Positions 1 to 11,582 of a stretch of DNA of 64,000 nt are shown here, one piece after another. The position numbers and the translations under genes were made by a program. Positions within the stretch are counted from its first letter, which is position 1; every line of letters begins with the position of its first letter. This DNA comes from Daucus carota subsp. sativus (Eukaryota > Streptophyta > Magnoliopsida > Apiales > Apiaceae), in assembly GCF_001625215.2 (NCBI RefSeq), contig NC_030386.2:37451296-37515295 (forward strand), given 5' to 3'. The notes below the pieces were generated by a model. That model was not told where the DNA came from, did not search any database, and saw only the letters and a list, made by a program, of their open reading frames with translations.

Positions 1-3000
1 GTTTGAAGCGGACTCTGTTTGTGGCAGCCACTCCGTCGCAATCCCTATAGTTCTTGTTTTGCCTTACATCTTTCGTCTATTTCAATGTCTTCGGCAATAC
101 AAAGATACTGGGGAGAAAACCACTTTATTGAATGGTGAGATTCCTTCCTACTTAGTATTATTAATTTTTACAGGAAGGATTATATATAGAATTACATTTA
201 TATAGTACTAAATTAATTTATATTCTAAAAACCTATTATACCTACCTCATCATGGTTACTCATTAAATAACAAGTTGGACCACTGGGTTTTGTACATGTC
301 CCTGCTTTATATTATGTGATGAAGCACGTATGCCATTCGTGAAATTTATTTTTTAATTGTTTGGTGGCCGCCTTTAACTTTTACTTCTTAGTCATAATCA
401 TCTACATAACTAATGCTAAGGCTCTGTTTGTTTGCTGGAAAATAACTTGATTTTGTAAAATATTTTGTGAGAAAATAGCATTCATGGAAAATATATGCCT
501 GGAATTAGGGGTGTGAAATTTAAGCTAGGCACAAAATGCAAACTGACAACTAAATGAGTCTGTCTCAACCGTAAATGAGACTGTCTCTTTTGTATGCAAT
601 GCTGTCTCAATTAATAACAGTGTATGCAGAATATATGTATGACAGAATAACAAACAAGAACACCAAGAATTTTCACATGGTTCGGCCCCTATCAGTTCAA
701 TGGCCTACATCCAAGTCCCCGTACCAACTAGTACAGAGATTATATTATAACAATAATATAAAGCTTATAGTTTTGCCGATTACAAATTACAAAGCCCCCC
801 GGAAGAACCCTTCCCTTGACACCTCTGTCACCTAGCACCTGCTAACTAGCCCACTGGCTACCTTGGCTCTAATTTGTAATCCTATCTAATTGCCACAACC
901 CGGCACAAGTGATTAAGATATGAAGAAATACAACTCAAATAATATATCTTCAAATTCTGAACAGTGTGATTGAATGAAAGTTCTGAGAAGAACGAAGATA
1001 TAGAAAGCTCTTGTGTGTTGAGTTGAAGGACAAGCTGTGAATTTATAACCTGTAGAAATATAGCTGTTGGATATTCAAAAATATTACCGTTAGAATAAAA
1101 ACCAACTCAGCTATTTTAGAATAAATCTGTTATAATATGAGATGCACAGAGATGTAATTGAGCCCTAATCAAGGATCTCCAAGCAAATTACACACAACAA
1201 AGCAATTGAAACAAAAGAGAAAACACACACTTTCTACTAGAATAGTACGGATAACTGAATACAGGACCTGGGATATTCGAGAGTCCCAGTATTCTCTCCC
1301 ACTACTAACAACTCACAATTTGCATAAAAGAAAAGTAAACATGCTTTTTCCCTTTTCTATCTACTCCCTCTCGAGCCAAATACCCAACTTGCCCCTTTCT
1401 TACACTTCTCTTCTAATTTCTTTTCTTTCTTCTTGTAAATACTTTTACCGCCTTTGACCTTTGACCAGCATGCATCACATTACCCGCCTCCCAAACAATC
1501 ACCTTGTCCTCAAGGTGGAAAGTGGGAAAGCGGCTGTTAATCATATCAGCCTCTTCCCATGTAGCTTCGAATTCCGGCAAGCCTTTCCACTTGATAAGAA
1601 CCTCCTGTGGTCTAGCCTTAACCACGCCTGTATAACGCACTGCCAACAACTGCTCGGGTTGCACTACCATCTCCAAGTCTGCATTCAAGGTCCATGGTAT
1701 AGTGGGAGATGCAGGTTGAGTTCCCAAAGCTTTCTTTAACTGGGACACGTGGAATACGGGATGTAGCTTACTTCCCTGAGGCAATTCAAGCTTATAGGCG
1801 ACTGTACCTACCCTTTGCAATATAGGAAACGGTCCATAAAACTTGGCAGCCAGTTTCTCAAACGGTCTGCGAGCCAAGGAACGTTGGCGGTAGGGCTGCA
1901 ATTTCAAATAAACCATATCCCCGACTTCAAACTCCACCTCACGTCTTTTACGATCAGCAGCCACTTTCATACGTTGTTGAGCCCTTAACAAATTCACCCG
2001 TAGCTCATCCACTATGGTGTCTCGCTCCTGAAGCATTTCTTCCACACTATTAACAACTGTTTCACCATGACTCATTCGAATGAGTGGAGGAGGGTCTCTC
2101 CCATAGACCAACTTAAACGGTGTGAACTTAGCAGACAAGTGGGGAGAGGTATTATAGGAGAATTCGGCCCACGGAAGCCACTTGGCCCAGTGCCTCGGAT
2201 GTGCCCCACTGTAGCAACGCAAATAAGTCTCCAGGGCTTTGTTGATAATTTCCGTCTGGCCATCCGTTTGGGGATGGTAAGACGTGCTATGCTTTAACTC
2301 CGTCCCCTGAAGCTTGAAAAGCTCCTTCCAAAAATTGCTGAGGAATACTCTGTCCCTGTCAGATACAATGGAAGCAGGAAACCCATGTAACCTTACAATT
2401 TCTTTGACAAATAATTCAGCCACTGTGACTGCCGTGAATGGGTGACGTAGACCTATAAAATGACTGTACTTTGACAATCTATCCACAACCACCAAGATTG
2501 TGTCAACCCCTTGTGAAAGAGGCAATCCCTCTATAAAGTCTAAAGACAAATGTTCCCAAATCACCGTCGGTATTGGGAGGGGTTGTAGAAGCCCAGCAGG
2601 GAGCTGCTGCGATACTTTCAGTTGCTGGCACATAGTACACATTTGAACAAAAACATTTACATCCTTTCTCATTCCCGTCCACTGCCATTCAGCTGATAAC
2701 CGAAGGTAGGTTTTGAGCTCCCCTGCATGTCCTCCTAATGGAGAGGAATGGTACTCTCGTAAGAGTATCTCTTTAAACTGTGATTTTCTGGGAAGTACCA
2801 CCCGGCCCTTGCACAGCAGACGTCCATCTACCACTGTAAACCCCTCAGGTTGGGTTTTACCCGTTTTAATCTCATCAATTACCAGTCGGAGTGCTGGGTC
2901 TGCCTGTACTTCTTGATCCACAACTTTCCAATCCCATCCTGGCAACGTTAGTAACGACCCAAACTCAATTTCCCCAACCGTTTTCCGCGACAGAGCATCT

Positions 3001-6000
3001 GCTACTAAGTTTGATTTTCCCGGCTTATATTGCACATCGAAAGAGTATCCCAACAACCGGCTCACCCATTTCTGATACTCACCCCCTATCTCAGTTTGCT
3101 GTGTAAGATGGCGTAGGCTTTGCTGATCTGTTCGCACAATAAAATGTCTCCCCATGAGATAATACTTCCATTTGGCAACTGCCAAGCATACAGCCATGAG
3201 CTCTTTCTCATATATGGACTTCTGTCGAGCTCGTACGCCCAAGAGTTTACTAAAAAATGCTAACGGTCTATTTTCCTGCATAAGCACCGCACCAATACCA
3301 AACCCGGAAGCATCCGTCTCAACCACAAATGGTTTAGTGAAATTCGGTGTTGCTAACACGGGAGGAGTCGTCATGGCAGTTTTTAAAGCAATAAAGGCCT
3401 GATCAGCTTCGTTAGTCCAGCCAAAACAATCCTTGCGGAGCTGATCCGTTAAAGGTCCTGCAATTTGAGCATAGTTCGCCACGAACTTGCGGTAGTAACC
3501 CGTAAGACCCAGAAACCCGTGAAGCTCCTTGATTGATGTAGGAGCTGGCCATTCCAATATGGCCGTGATCTTCTCACTGTCCACTGCCACCCCTGATTCA
3601 GAAATCACATGACCCAAGTATGCCACTTCCGTCTTGCCAAAAGCGCACTTCTTCAAATTAGCGAATAGGCTATGCTTGGCCAGTGTGTCCAGTACTTGTG
3701 CCAAATGCTCTCGATGTTCAGATTCTGAAGGGCTATAGACGAGTATATCGTCGAAAAACACAAGTACATACTTGCGCAGATATGGGCGAAAAACATCGTT
3801 CATCAAGGATTGAAATGTCGCCGGGGCATTCATGAGGCCAAAGGGCATTACGAGAAATTCGTAATGGCCGTCATGCGTTCGAAAGGCCGTCTTGTGAGTG
3901 TCTTCGGGTCGGACTAAAATCTGATGATATCCGGCCCTTAGATCCAATTTCGAAAATACCCGAGCTCCGTGCAATTCATCCAACAACTCGTCAATAACTG
4001 GAATCGGATATTTATCCGGAATTGTTTCTTTGTTCAATGCCCGGTAGTCCACGCAGAACCGCCACGAATTGTCCTTCTTCCGGACTAACAATACTGGGCT
4101 GGAGAACGGGCTAGTGGACGGTTTGATAATACCAGCCTTGAGCATTTCCCGGATGAGCCTTTCAATTTCATCCTTCTGACTGTGGGGATAACGATAGGGA
4201 CGAACCCCAACTGGGTTGCTCCCTTCTTTTAGGGGAATTGCGTGGTCATGACTCCGTGGTGGAGGGAGGCCGTCTGGTTCAGCAAAGACACCCTGAAACT
4301 GCTGTACCACATCCTCTAAAAATTTCGGAACCAAGGACTCGTGGGTTAATTGAGGCTGCTCCACAGCAAGGTTTTGTACCTCCACCCAATAGCCCTGTTT
4401 TTCCTTACGAAGAATTCGCAACAAGGATTTTAAGGATACCTTGGTTCGGACTAAAGATGGGTCTCCATTTAAGGTCACCAAATTCCCGTTCACTTGGAAT
4501 TGCATTACTTGCGTTTTCCAATTAGTAGTGACTGGTCCCAACTGCTCTAACCATTGAATGCCCAAAATGACATCTGTGCTCCCCAAGTCTAATGGCAAAA
4601 AATCGTCTCGCACCAGTATGCCCCCATCAAGCTCCAAGACCACCTCCCGACAAATACCACTACCTTTAATTGTTTCCCCATTCCCCAGTGACACTCCGAA
4701 ACTCCCATCATCATCCACCAGTAGATTGAGAGACTGAACCTTGGCCAAAGAAACGAAATTATGCGTTGCACCTGGATCAATTAACACCACCACATCCTGT
4801 CCTCCAATCACCCCTTTCAACTTCATAGTTTTCGGGTTTGACAACCCCACGACTGAGTTTAAGGACACTTCAGCCTGACCTTGCCCCTCACCAACAAGCT
4901 CGTCAGTGGGTGATGGTGGTGGTTCACTCCCAGCAGCTTCCAACGGATCCTCATCCTCGTCATCCATTAACAACACACTTAATTCACGGCGCTTACAGCG
5001 GTGGCCCGCAACCCATTTATCATCACATTTGAAACAAAGCCCTTTTGCCCGTTTATCCTGCAGTTCTTTCTCAGACAATCGGCGCACCTCTCCCCCACCT
5101 TTACTCAGATTCGACCCAGAAAATTTCGGCATCGACACAGAGGACTGGGAATCCCCCGCCCCTAGAGCCCAATTCTTGACTGAAACCGAGGGTGGAACCG
5201 ACCCTGCTAGTGAGGCTGAGGGGGGAATCGAACCCTTAGAAGTGTAAGAAGCAGTGCTAGACTTAGACCAACTCAGTCCCAACTTCTTTGGAGCTAACAA
5301 CGAATTACGTTCCTCCACTCGTAATGCTAATTCCATTGCCTGTTCCAAGTTCACAGGAGTCAACAAACGAACTTCAGCCTTAAGTTCATCACGCAACCCA
5401 TTGAGAAATTGCCCCAACAACATATCTTCTGAAATATGGTCAAGGGGTGCTGCCGTTTCGATAAACTTTCGCTGATACTCCAGAACACTACCAGTCTGCA
5501 CTGTCGACAACCATTGTTCATAGAGCGATCCTCCTGACAGAGGTCGAAACTGACGGAGCACAAAGGTACGGAGGTCAGCCCATCGCCGGATCGGGTGCCT
5601 CTTATTCTCCCACTGATACCAACGCAACGCATCACCCTCTAATGCCACAACAACCGCCTCCAAACGCTCCTCCTCCGTCAGCCGGTAAAACCCAAAATAC
5701 CTCTCCACCCGCATGATCCACCCATCAGGATCCGAACCATCGAAAAGGGGCATATCCAGTTTCCGATACCTCCAATGCCCCGGACCCCCACCGGAACCCC
5801 CTCCACCATAACTACCACGATCTTGCGGTGCGGGCCCCGAGAACCCGCCGCCAGGGTGTCCCCGGTGTGGCGTAAAATGGATGCTACCTCCGCTGGAATC
5901 TGCGTGATGCGGGTGAGGATCCACTTTCTCAGATCTGGACTGGTGAGGGTTTGCACCTCCAAGCAAGGCGGCGCGCATCTCCGCTTGAAACTGGTCCTGG

Positions 6001-9000
6001 TCAGTTTTCAAGGTGTAGAGGAGAGACTCATAGTGCTCCCGGACGCGATTAATTCGTCCCTCCAACCGTGAACCCAAACCCTCCATCTCCGATGTATGTT
6101 TTTGGGAAGCAGCCGCTTGACCCTCCAACAACAACTCCACCAAAGAGTTTTTCATGGTGCTCACCGCCTTTTCAACGGCGGTTGCTACTAACTCAGTTAA
6201 CTTTGCTTCCAACCCACCCAGTGCATCTTCGAGTTCCTCGACCCGTTGAGTCACCGTCGGCGTATTGGGTGCCATGGATCGTTAGGCTCTGATACCACTT
6301 GAGATGCACAGAGATGTAATTGAGCCCTAATCAAGGATCTCCAAGCAAATTACACACAGCAAAGCAATTGAAACAAAAGAGAAAACACACACTTTCTACT
6401 AGAATAGTACGGATAACTGAATACAGGACCTGGGATATTCGAGAGTCCCAGTATTCTCTCCCACTACTAACAACTCACAATTTGCATAAAAGAAAAGTAA
6501 ACATGCTTTTTCCCTTTTCTATCTACTCCCTCTCGAGCCAAATACCCAACTTGCCCCTTTCTTACACTTCTCTTCTAATTTCTTTTCTTTCTTCTTGTAA
6601 ATACTTTTACCGCCTTTGACCTTTGACCAGCATGCATCACATAATACAAGCTGTTAGAAAATCAAACTGTTAGAATATGAACGTTGAGATATAACAGTTT
6701 AATTTTGAACTGAATTAGATAAACATTAGGCAAGATAAGATTCAACAGAATAATGTTTATCCTGAGCAAAGTTTGTTGAAACAAACTTGATCCGACCCTT
6801 AAGAATAGGAATGAATTCATCATCTCTTAGAATTATTCAAATATAATTATTTGACTTCTAAAGTCATCATCATTAAAATCTAAAGGGCTAACAGGGTGTG
6901 CATTCGGTTAACTGAAACCAAAATTAGTATTAAGGGTATGTTTGGGAGTGTTGTTAAAATTGTTGTGCGGTCAGAAAAAGTGCTGGTAAAAAGTGTCGTT
7001 GTAGAAATCAGATAACTGTTTGGTAACTTTTCAATATTTGATTATTTTGAGTTATAATATAAAAAATATAATTTTTTTATTAGGTTTTATGGCTAAATTT
7101 GTAACAGCTTCCTGCAAAAGCTGAAATCAGCTTTTTCCAAAAGCATGGGAGACCCTGCTTTTTCTAAAAGCAGCTTTTCAGCAAAAAGCTGCTTTTAGAT
7201 TTACCAAACAGTTTTTCACCTGTTTTTAAGCAAAAAGCTGCTGTTGTTGTCTGCAACAGCAACCCCAAACAGTACCTAAATGGTTACAAAAACTGAACTG
7301 ATATTAGTTTGGTTTTGAAACCTAGCCAAAACATTTTTTTCAGTTAAAATCCAATTAAACTAACCAAAATTTAATCAAAGGAGCAAAAATGAAAAATTAC
7401 CCAAAGGCTAAAACTAATATCTGCAAAAGGAAGCAAGGAATATATTAATGTAAGTTACATGCAGGGGTTAAAAACAAGTCGGAAATTGAGAACTAGTTAC
7501 TTCCATTGGACTGATACAAATAGAAATGAAACTGCAATGCTGATCTTCATGTAGTTGCAACTAATCAGTTATCAGACATGCACGTCAAAAAATTTGAATA
7601 CTTGAGCCTGCATAGAACAGAGGACCTGGAGCGTTTAGTTCTGTTATTATATTCCTGTAGGCAGGAGATGCTTGCTATTTAATTCATAAAAAACATGTAT
7701 GTAGTGTCATCCCTTCATGTACATGTTATTTTAATCCCCTAGGTTGAATGAGATACATCTCTCAAGTATTTTTAACTCTCAATCCCAATACATCTTTATA
7801 AGCTTAGAAGCACCTAAACTTATTTATTTCGGTTTTTAGCTGACCGTGATTAGAAACCGAATCACGGAATTATATAAATTATCCTACCGAAAACCCGGCT
7901 GAAAATTAGAATTCGGAACTGAAATAAATTCATTTATTCAGTATGGTTTTAGGTTAACCCAACCGAATGCACACCCCTATCCTGAATGAATTATGAGTAC
8001 ATATTTTTCCACTGATCGTATTTGGGAAAATATTTTTCTCCGTTTGGCTCATGATTATTTATTTATTTATTTATTTTTTTGCTGAGATTATTCAATTTGG
8101 GAATACTTTTATTTGTTTAACTTGTGATTTGTTGAAAAAAAGTTGGTGAGGATGTTCAATTTGGAGATTGTGTTCCTCCTTTCACAAGGAAAAGTCATTT
8201 TTCAGAAACTCATAATATTTTTAAAAGAAATTGACATCCTTTAGAAAGTAATATATTTTCCAGATACCACACATGAAAACCACGAACAAATAATTAAACT
8301 TTTATCTTTGTCGTCATAAACAGTTTCATGTTTGGTCCTTCTAGATACTGACTAGTTTAGTTATAGGATTATTTCGTGCAGCATGTGACGTATTCAAAAA
8401 AGAAAGGGGGAAGGGGGTGAAATACTGCCGGTATTCTTTGCTACTGATTCTTCTCCATGTTTCAGCTGTAGTGATCTCTTCTTTATACATTTTTTTGTTT
8501 CAGCTTTGAAATACTCGACAGCAGTACCAGTTATTTTCCTTTCAGCCCTCAAGTACCATGTCTTGCCTGATCAGTGGACAAACATATATCGCCCTTTATG
8601 GCTTTTGTCAAGTGTTTTGAACTCTTCTTATTCTTTTTACTGGGATGTAAACAGAGACTGGGACATGAGGTATGTGGATACTCTATTTTCTTGTTGATGG
8701 TCGGCAAATATCCATATCACTAAATACTTGTACTCTATTTTGCTATTTTGCATGTGTAATTTACTGAAATTATTTATACTTTCTCTTGGTATACTAACTA
8801 CTTTATTCCCGACATATAATGACATGCATAGCAATATCTGATACTGATGCATGCACATATTATAATCTTCAGTAAGAATCCTAATTTTATGATACTTTTA
8901 GGCCATTTCTTGCTAGCTGTTTCACCTAGCAGGCTAGTACCCATGAGTGTTTTTGTTCTTGCAAATTGGTGATAGTTTACCTTCTTTTTTTCTTGTGCCA

Positions 9001-9681
9001 GTGGGTTCACTCGGATCTTCAAATTTAGCAAACTGCATTTCTTCTCCCACATGTTATATGGAAGGAAATGGGTAAGCGATACACGTTTTTTTTCTTCTTT
9101 TTAATCGGTTTTCATATTATGATCAGCCCATGTTTATTATACTCTATACCCTGCTCGGGGCAGAAATAGATGCTGTAAAGTGGTTAAAACATACACCTTG
9201 TTTAACTTTCATATGAGCAGTAAAAACAGTTCTGATAAGTGTACAACTTGTAAGGGAGGTGTACTAACCAGAGTAGTGACTGGAGAAACATATCTTAAAT
9301 GATGTTTTCCAGGCATGAACACTTCGAATCACTTTTGATGAACAGACATTTTTTTTATCATTTTGACCTGAGTTTATTATTTTTACTGTCCAGCCGGTGA
9401 AAGAATTTGGATTTTGATATTTGCAGGTTTACTTTTGGGTATTAAGTAGCAATCTAATTTTGCGTTGCACTTGGACCTACAAATTATCGGCCCATCTTCG
9501 TCATAACTACCTTACAGTCTTTGCAATAACTGCATTGGAGATTTTCCGGAGGTTCCAGTGGGTATTCTTTCGAGTTGAGAAAGAGGTTAACAAAATGAAT
9601 ACAAAGCAGAATATTCAGCTCTCCACAATTGACAAGTCTACAGAGGAAGATGCATTACTCTTAAGTGATCATAATGTATAA
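1..9681 (+). CDS. EXS-domain (ERD1/XPR1/SYG1) membrane protein, 3' part of gene
   Basis: Four in-frame exons: 1..134, 8504..8669, 9002..9071 and 9427..9681 (stop TAA). The gene enters from the left edge, so the N-terminus is missing. The joined product has the EXS landmarks in order: DSVCGSHS, a hydrophobic stretch followed by [34 protein letters not shown], then [16 protein letters not shown] and the C-terminal [11 protein letters not shown] is the multi-pass membrane half of PHO1/XPR1-type phosphate exporters and yeast ERD1. The match is to the plant EXS-only proteins rather than PHO1, but whether an SPX domain lies upstream cannot be seen. The tail is acidic with dileucine-like residues (EEDALLL). 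The intron 135..8503 is 8.4 kb because of transposon insertions; without them it would be about 1.8 kb. All junctions are GT-AG and keep frame, so the gene looks functional. The precise transport role is inference. Confidence 0.9.
1138..1479 (-). repeat. 3' LTR of the chromovirus
   Basis: 342 bp, TG...CA ends, identical to the other LTR except one base. On the minus strand this is the 3' LTR. The polyprotein frame runs 67 bp into it and stops at 1413. Confidence 0.97.
1413..6275 (-). CDS. Gag-Pol polyprotein with C-terminal chromodomain
   Basis: 1620-residue uninterrupted frame. In order: coiled-coil-like N-terminus (about residues 8-35 and 60-100); Gag core with [12 protein letters not shown] (about 175); zinc knuckle [14 protein letters not shown] (about 415); aspartic protease [10 protein letters not shown] (about 500), where the usual DSG/DTG triad reads DPG; reverse transcriptase with [10 protein letters not shown] and the FFDD catalytic box (about 840); RNase H starting VVETDASG (about 985); integrase with an HHCC finger ending CTMCQQ (about 1185) and the DDE core ([22 protein letters not shown]); chromodomain with [17 protein letters not shown] (about 1545-1590). 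Gag and Pol share one frame, so no frameshift is needed. The last 22 codons lie within the 3' LTR, as described for some chromoviruses. Chromodomains in this group are thought to steer integration to particular chromatin. Confidence 0.96.
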   Translation of the reverse strand: MAPNTPTVTQRVEELEDALGGLEAKLTELVATAVEKAVSTMKNSLVELLLEGQAAASQKHTSEMEGLGSRLEGRINRVREHYESLLYTLKTDQDQFQAEMRAALLGGANPHQSRSEKVDPHPHHADSSGGSIHFTPHRGHPGGGFSGPAPQDRGSYGGGGSGGGPGHWRYRKLDMPLFDGSDPDGWIMRVERYFGFYRLTEEERLEAVVVALEGDALRWYQWENKRHPIRRWADLRTFVLRQFRPLSGGSLYEQWLSTVQTGSVLEYQRKFIETAAPLDHISEDMLLGQFLNGLRDELKAEVRLLTPVNLEQAMELALRVEERNSLLAPKKLGLSWSKSSTASYTSKGSIPPSASLAGSVPPSVSVKNWALGAGDSQSSVSMPKFSGSNLSKGGGEVRRLSEKELQDKRAKGLCFKCDDKWVAGHRCKRRELSVLLMDDEDEDPLEAAGSEPPPSPTDELVGEGQGQAEVSLNSVVGLSNPKTMKLKGVIGGQDVVVLIDPGATHNFVSLAKVQSLNLLVDDDGSFGVSLGNGETIKGSGICREVVLELDGGILVRDDFLPLDLGSTDVILGIQWLEQLGPVTTNWKTQVMQFQVNGNLVTLNGDPSLVRTKVSLKSLLRILRKEKQGYWVEVQNLAVEQPQLTHESLVPKFLEDVVQQFQGVFAEPDGLPPPRSHDHAIPLKEGSNPVGVRPYRYPHSQKDEIERLIREMLKAGIIKPSTSPFSSPVLLVRKKDNSWRFCVDYRALNKETIPDKYPIPVIDELLDELHGARVFSKLDLRAGYHQILVRPEDTHKTAFRTHDGHYEFLVMPFGLMNAPATFQSLMNDVFRPYLRKYVLVFFDDILVYSPSESEHREHLAQVLDTLAKHSLFANLKKCAFGKTEVAYLGHVISESGVAVDSEKITAILEWPAPTSIKELHGFLGLTGYYRKFVANYAQIAGPLTDQLRKDCFGWTNEADQAFIALKTAMTTPPVLATPNFTKPFVVETDASGFGIGAVLMQENRPLAFFSKLLGVRARQKSIYEKELMAVCLAVAKWKYYLMGRHFIVRTDQQSLRHLTQQTEIGGEYQKWVSRLLGYSFDVQYKPGKSNLVADALSRKTVGEIEFGSLLTLPGWDWKVVDQEVQADPALRLVIDEIKTGKTQPEGFTVVDGRLLCKGRVVLPRKSQFKEILLREYHSSPLGGHAGELKTYLRLSAEWQWTGMRKDVNVFVQMCTMCQQLKVSQQLPAGLLQPLPIPTVIWEHLSLDFIEGLPLSQGVDTILVVVDRLSKYSHFIGLRHPFTAVTVAELFVKEIVRLHGFPASIVSDRDRVFLSNFWKELFKLQGTELKHSTSYHPQTDGQTEIINKALETYLRCYSGAHPRHWAKWLPWAEFSYNTSPHLSAKFTPFKLVYGRDPPPLIRMSHGETVVNSVEEMLQERDTIVDELRVNLLRAQQRMKVAADRKRREVEFEVGDMVYLKLQPYRQRSLARRPFEKLAAKFYGPFPILQRVGTVAYKLELPQGSKLHPVFHVSQLKKALGTQPASPTIPWTLNADLEMVVQPEQLLAVRYTGVVKARPQEVLIKWKGLPEFEATWEEADMINSRFPTFHLEDKVIVWEAGNVMHAGQRSKAVKVFTRRKKRN
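6285..6297 (-). other. Retrotransposon primer-binding site (tRNA-iMet type)
   Basis: Minus-strand sequence TGGTATCAGAGCC is complementary to the 3' end of plant initiator tRNA-Met, the usual primer of Ty3/gypsy elements. It sits 2 nt inside the 5' LTR and just upstream of the polyprotein ATG (6275). Confidence 0.93.
6300..6641 (-). repeat. 5' LTR of the chromovirus
   Basis: 342 bp, TG...CA ends, followed by the target duplication TAATA. It would carry the element's promoter (minus-strand direction). Its GAATATCCCAGGTCC-type core and CT-rich stretch match the left LTR base for base, apart from the single A/G difference. Confidence 0.97.
6892..7979. mobile_element. Foldback (hAT-like) non-autonomous element, interrupted by a Tourist-like MITE
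   Basis: Terminal inverted repeats GGGTGTGCATTCGGTT at the left (from 6892, CAGGGTGTGC) and its complement at the right (ending 7979, GCACACCCCTA). Inner CGGTT-rich sequence is also partly inverted. The YAGGGGTGTGCA terminus resembles common plant hAT-type MITEs. I could not find an 8-bp target duplication, so class assignment is tentative. No coding capacity. Element 6934..7276 is nested inside it. Confidence 0.6.
6934..7276. mobile_element. Tourist-like (PIF/Harbinger) MITE
   Basis: 343 bp. Termini GGGTATGTTTGGGAGTGTTGTT and, from the other end, GGTACTGTTTGGGGTTGCTGTT. A TAA target duplication (6931..6933 and 7277..7279) is diagnostic of PIF/Harbinger. The interior is rich in AAAAGCTG/CAGCTTTT inverted motifs. 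Non-coding. Confidence 0.8.
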
Positions 9682-9906
9682 TTTAACTATTAATGGACAA
9701 ACACCAACTACGACCTCCAAAAGCTTTGCTTATTATTCTTATGAGTTCTCATACAATCAAATCATTTATTCCTGTTTCTATTTATAGTATAGCATATAGG
9801 TTGATGGGATTCAACATATTCATGTCCACACACCGGAAAATTACAATTTGGTATCAATTTTGGTTATTTCCTGCGGCGGATTTTAACAGTCAATCAATGT
9901 TATTTA

Positions 9907-10203
9907 GTATTCTTTTTGTCCGAACCATTTGTTTACGTATGATTTAGGCCTGAAGATTAAAAAATATGTATAAAGTAGTAGAAAAGAGAAATAAAAAAGA
10001 GTTTTAATGTATAAAAGGAAGATAATGGAGTAAAAATAGAGTAAAAAAGAAAGAAAAGTGACGAAGTGGTGAGATTATTGACTATTTTTGATAAATTTTG
10101 AAATATAAAGTACACCCCAAAATCAGATGGTTTTGATAAGTTTTGAAATATAAAGTACACCCTAGAATCAGATGGTTGGAACATATGGATTATGGAGTAT
10201 ACT
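9907..10203. mobile_element. Degenerate Stowaway-like MITE
   Basis: The left end (AGTATTCTTTTTGTCCGAACCATTTG) and the reverse complement of the right end (AGTATACTCC...CCAACCATCTGATT) are alignable imperfect inverted repeats of the CTCC-GTCC-AACCAT type. The TA duplication is not clear. Confidence 0.4.
10085..10175. repeat. 2 x 45 bp tandem duplication
   Basis: Two head-to-tail copies of a unit ending AATCAGATGG, 10085..10130 and 10131..10175, differing at a few bases. It lies inside the degenerate MITE. Confidence 0.85.
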
Positions 10204-11582
10204 GGTTTTTGTGCAACCTTTTACTTCAATTGAATTTTTTAGACATTTGTATTTCTATACAATATATTGAAGTTAAACATATTAAGTTTGGTTGCTGATT
10301 TTTGATTTATAATTTGTTACAGTAGATTATAATTTATAACTGTCAGATCGGTTATAGTATTAAGTTGATTAGAATCACTATATTATATTTTTATATCCAT
10401 TAAAGAAAGGTTCGAATTTTGTTATTTGAAAAAATTATTAACAGATAAGATGTTAACTTCCAATATGATGTTGTCTTTTAAATTAGAAAAAATAACTCGG
10501 GTTTTTCCCATTGACATGAGAAGGGGAATAAAGTATGGTTATTGTAAGAGTTCTTACTTCTTATAGAGGTTGGCCGTAAAATTCCTTTTGCAACTTTTGT
10601 TTTTCGTAAACTGAACTCTAAGATCATGTCCCGAAACATAAAAATAAAAAAATTTGAAAAGCAATAGACACACTCAGCAACTTATTTACAATATTATAGT
10701 ATTTTCTTATTATGGAGTATTAATTTCTCGAGCCTTTTCTCTTTAATCCTCAATATTGTAAGAAAAATCAAATCTATTCTACTTTTGTTGGCTGCCCTTT
10801 TTTTTCTTTTTTCTTTTTAAAATCTATCATTCATCATTCGATATTTGTTTAAAATTAGTGAGAATAGATATATATCCGCAACAAAGGATATTCAAGTGTC
10901 CCTTGACGAAGGACATTACAGCTACCAGCATTAGATGAATGTTGGGAGAATGGTGTCCGTAGGCAGCATCGCATCTCTCTTTTATCAATCTTATATTATT
11001 AGTAGTAATAAATTAAATCATATTTGTTGTGCGCATAATGCATGTGTAATTACAAATCCTCATTGCTCAAGATGGCGAGCACGAACCTTGCTGCAGTTGT
11101 ATAATTTTGACCAATTTTAATACTCCCTAGTAGACATGCTATTATTTTATAAATAAAAGATCAACCGCCATACTTGAATTTAAACTCCTGTTCAAAATAA
11201 GATCTTCTCTTTCAAAGATTCACAACAATTATAAAGAACCTTCTCAGAAAATGCTCATGGCCATAGATTGGTCGTTGAGATTGTCGTTTTTTTTGGATTT
11301 TTCAAAAAGATTGCGCGGAAAATACTTTTCTAATCCGAGCTTCTGATACAGAGGTAGTAGATAATTCACACACATGCGCACACAGATCACAGAGGTGCGT
11401 GTTTTGTGAACATGGCCAGTTCATAGTCACATTTAAGTAATCCCTGCAATACAAAACAAATTTTGGGTGGCTATATCTAGTCAGATTGCGATAGACAAAT
11501 AGCGATGCAAGATAAGCATTCATCTATATTTTTGAGCTGAAAAAGAACGAAAAAAATTTAATTTGCAGGAAGAATTTAAGTA

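Larger units (their letters stand above)
1138..6641 (-). mobile_element. Complete Ty3/gypsy chromovirus LTR retrotransposon (Reina-like size), antisense in an EXS intron
   Basis: Full-length 5504-bp element. It has two 342-bp LTRs (1138..1479 and 6300..6641) that start TG and end CA, and a perfect 5-bp target duplication TAATA (1133..1137 and 6642..6646). On the minus strand a primer-binding site complementary to initiator-methionine tRNA (TGGTATCAGAGCC, 6297 down to 6285) lies 2 nt from the 5' LTR, and a purine-rich tract (about 1480..1495) abuts the 3' LTR. The single long gag-pol frame is open. The only LTR difference I can see is one A/G transition (acacaAca versus acacaGca), so insertion is recent. 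A C-terminal chromodomain makes it a chromovirus; the compact size and short LTRs resemble the Reina clade, which is inference. It lies inside intron 135..8503 of the EXS gene, opposite to that gene. Confidence 0.97.
9682..11582. other. Spacer between EXS and DUF1442 genes
   Basis: AT-rich. It holds the EXS 3' flank, a degenerate MITE-like inverted repeat (about 9907..10203) with an internal 45-bp duplication, and the promoter of the DUF1442 gene. I see no further gene. Confidence 0.6.
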
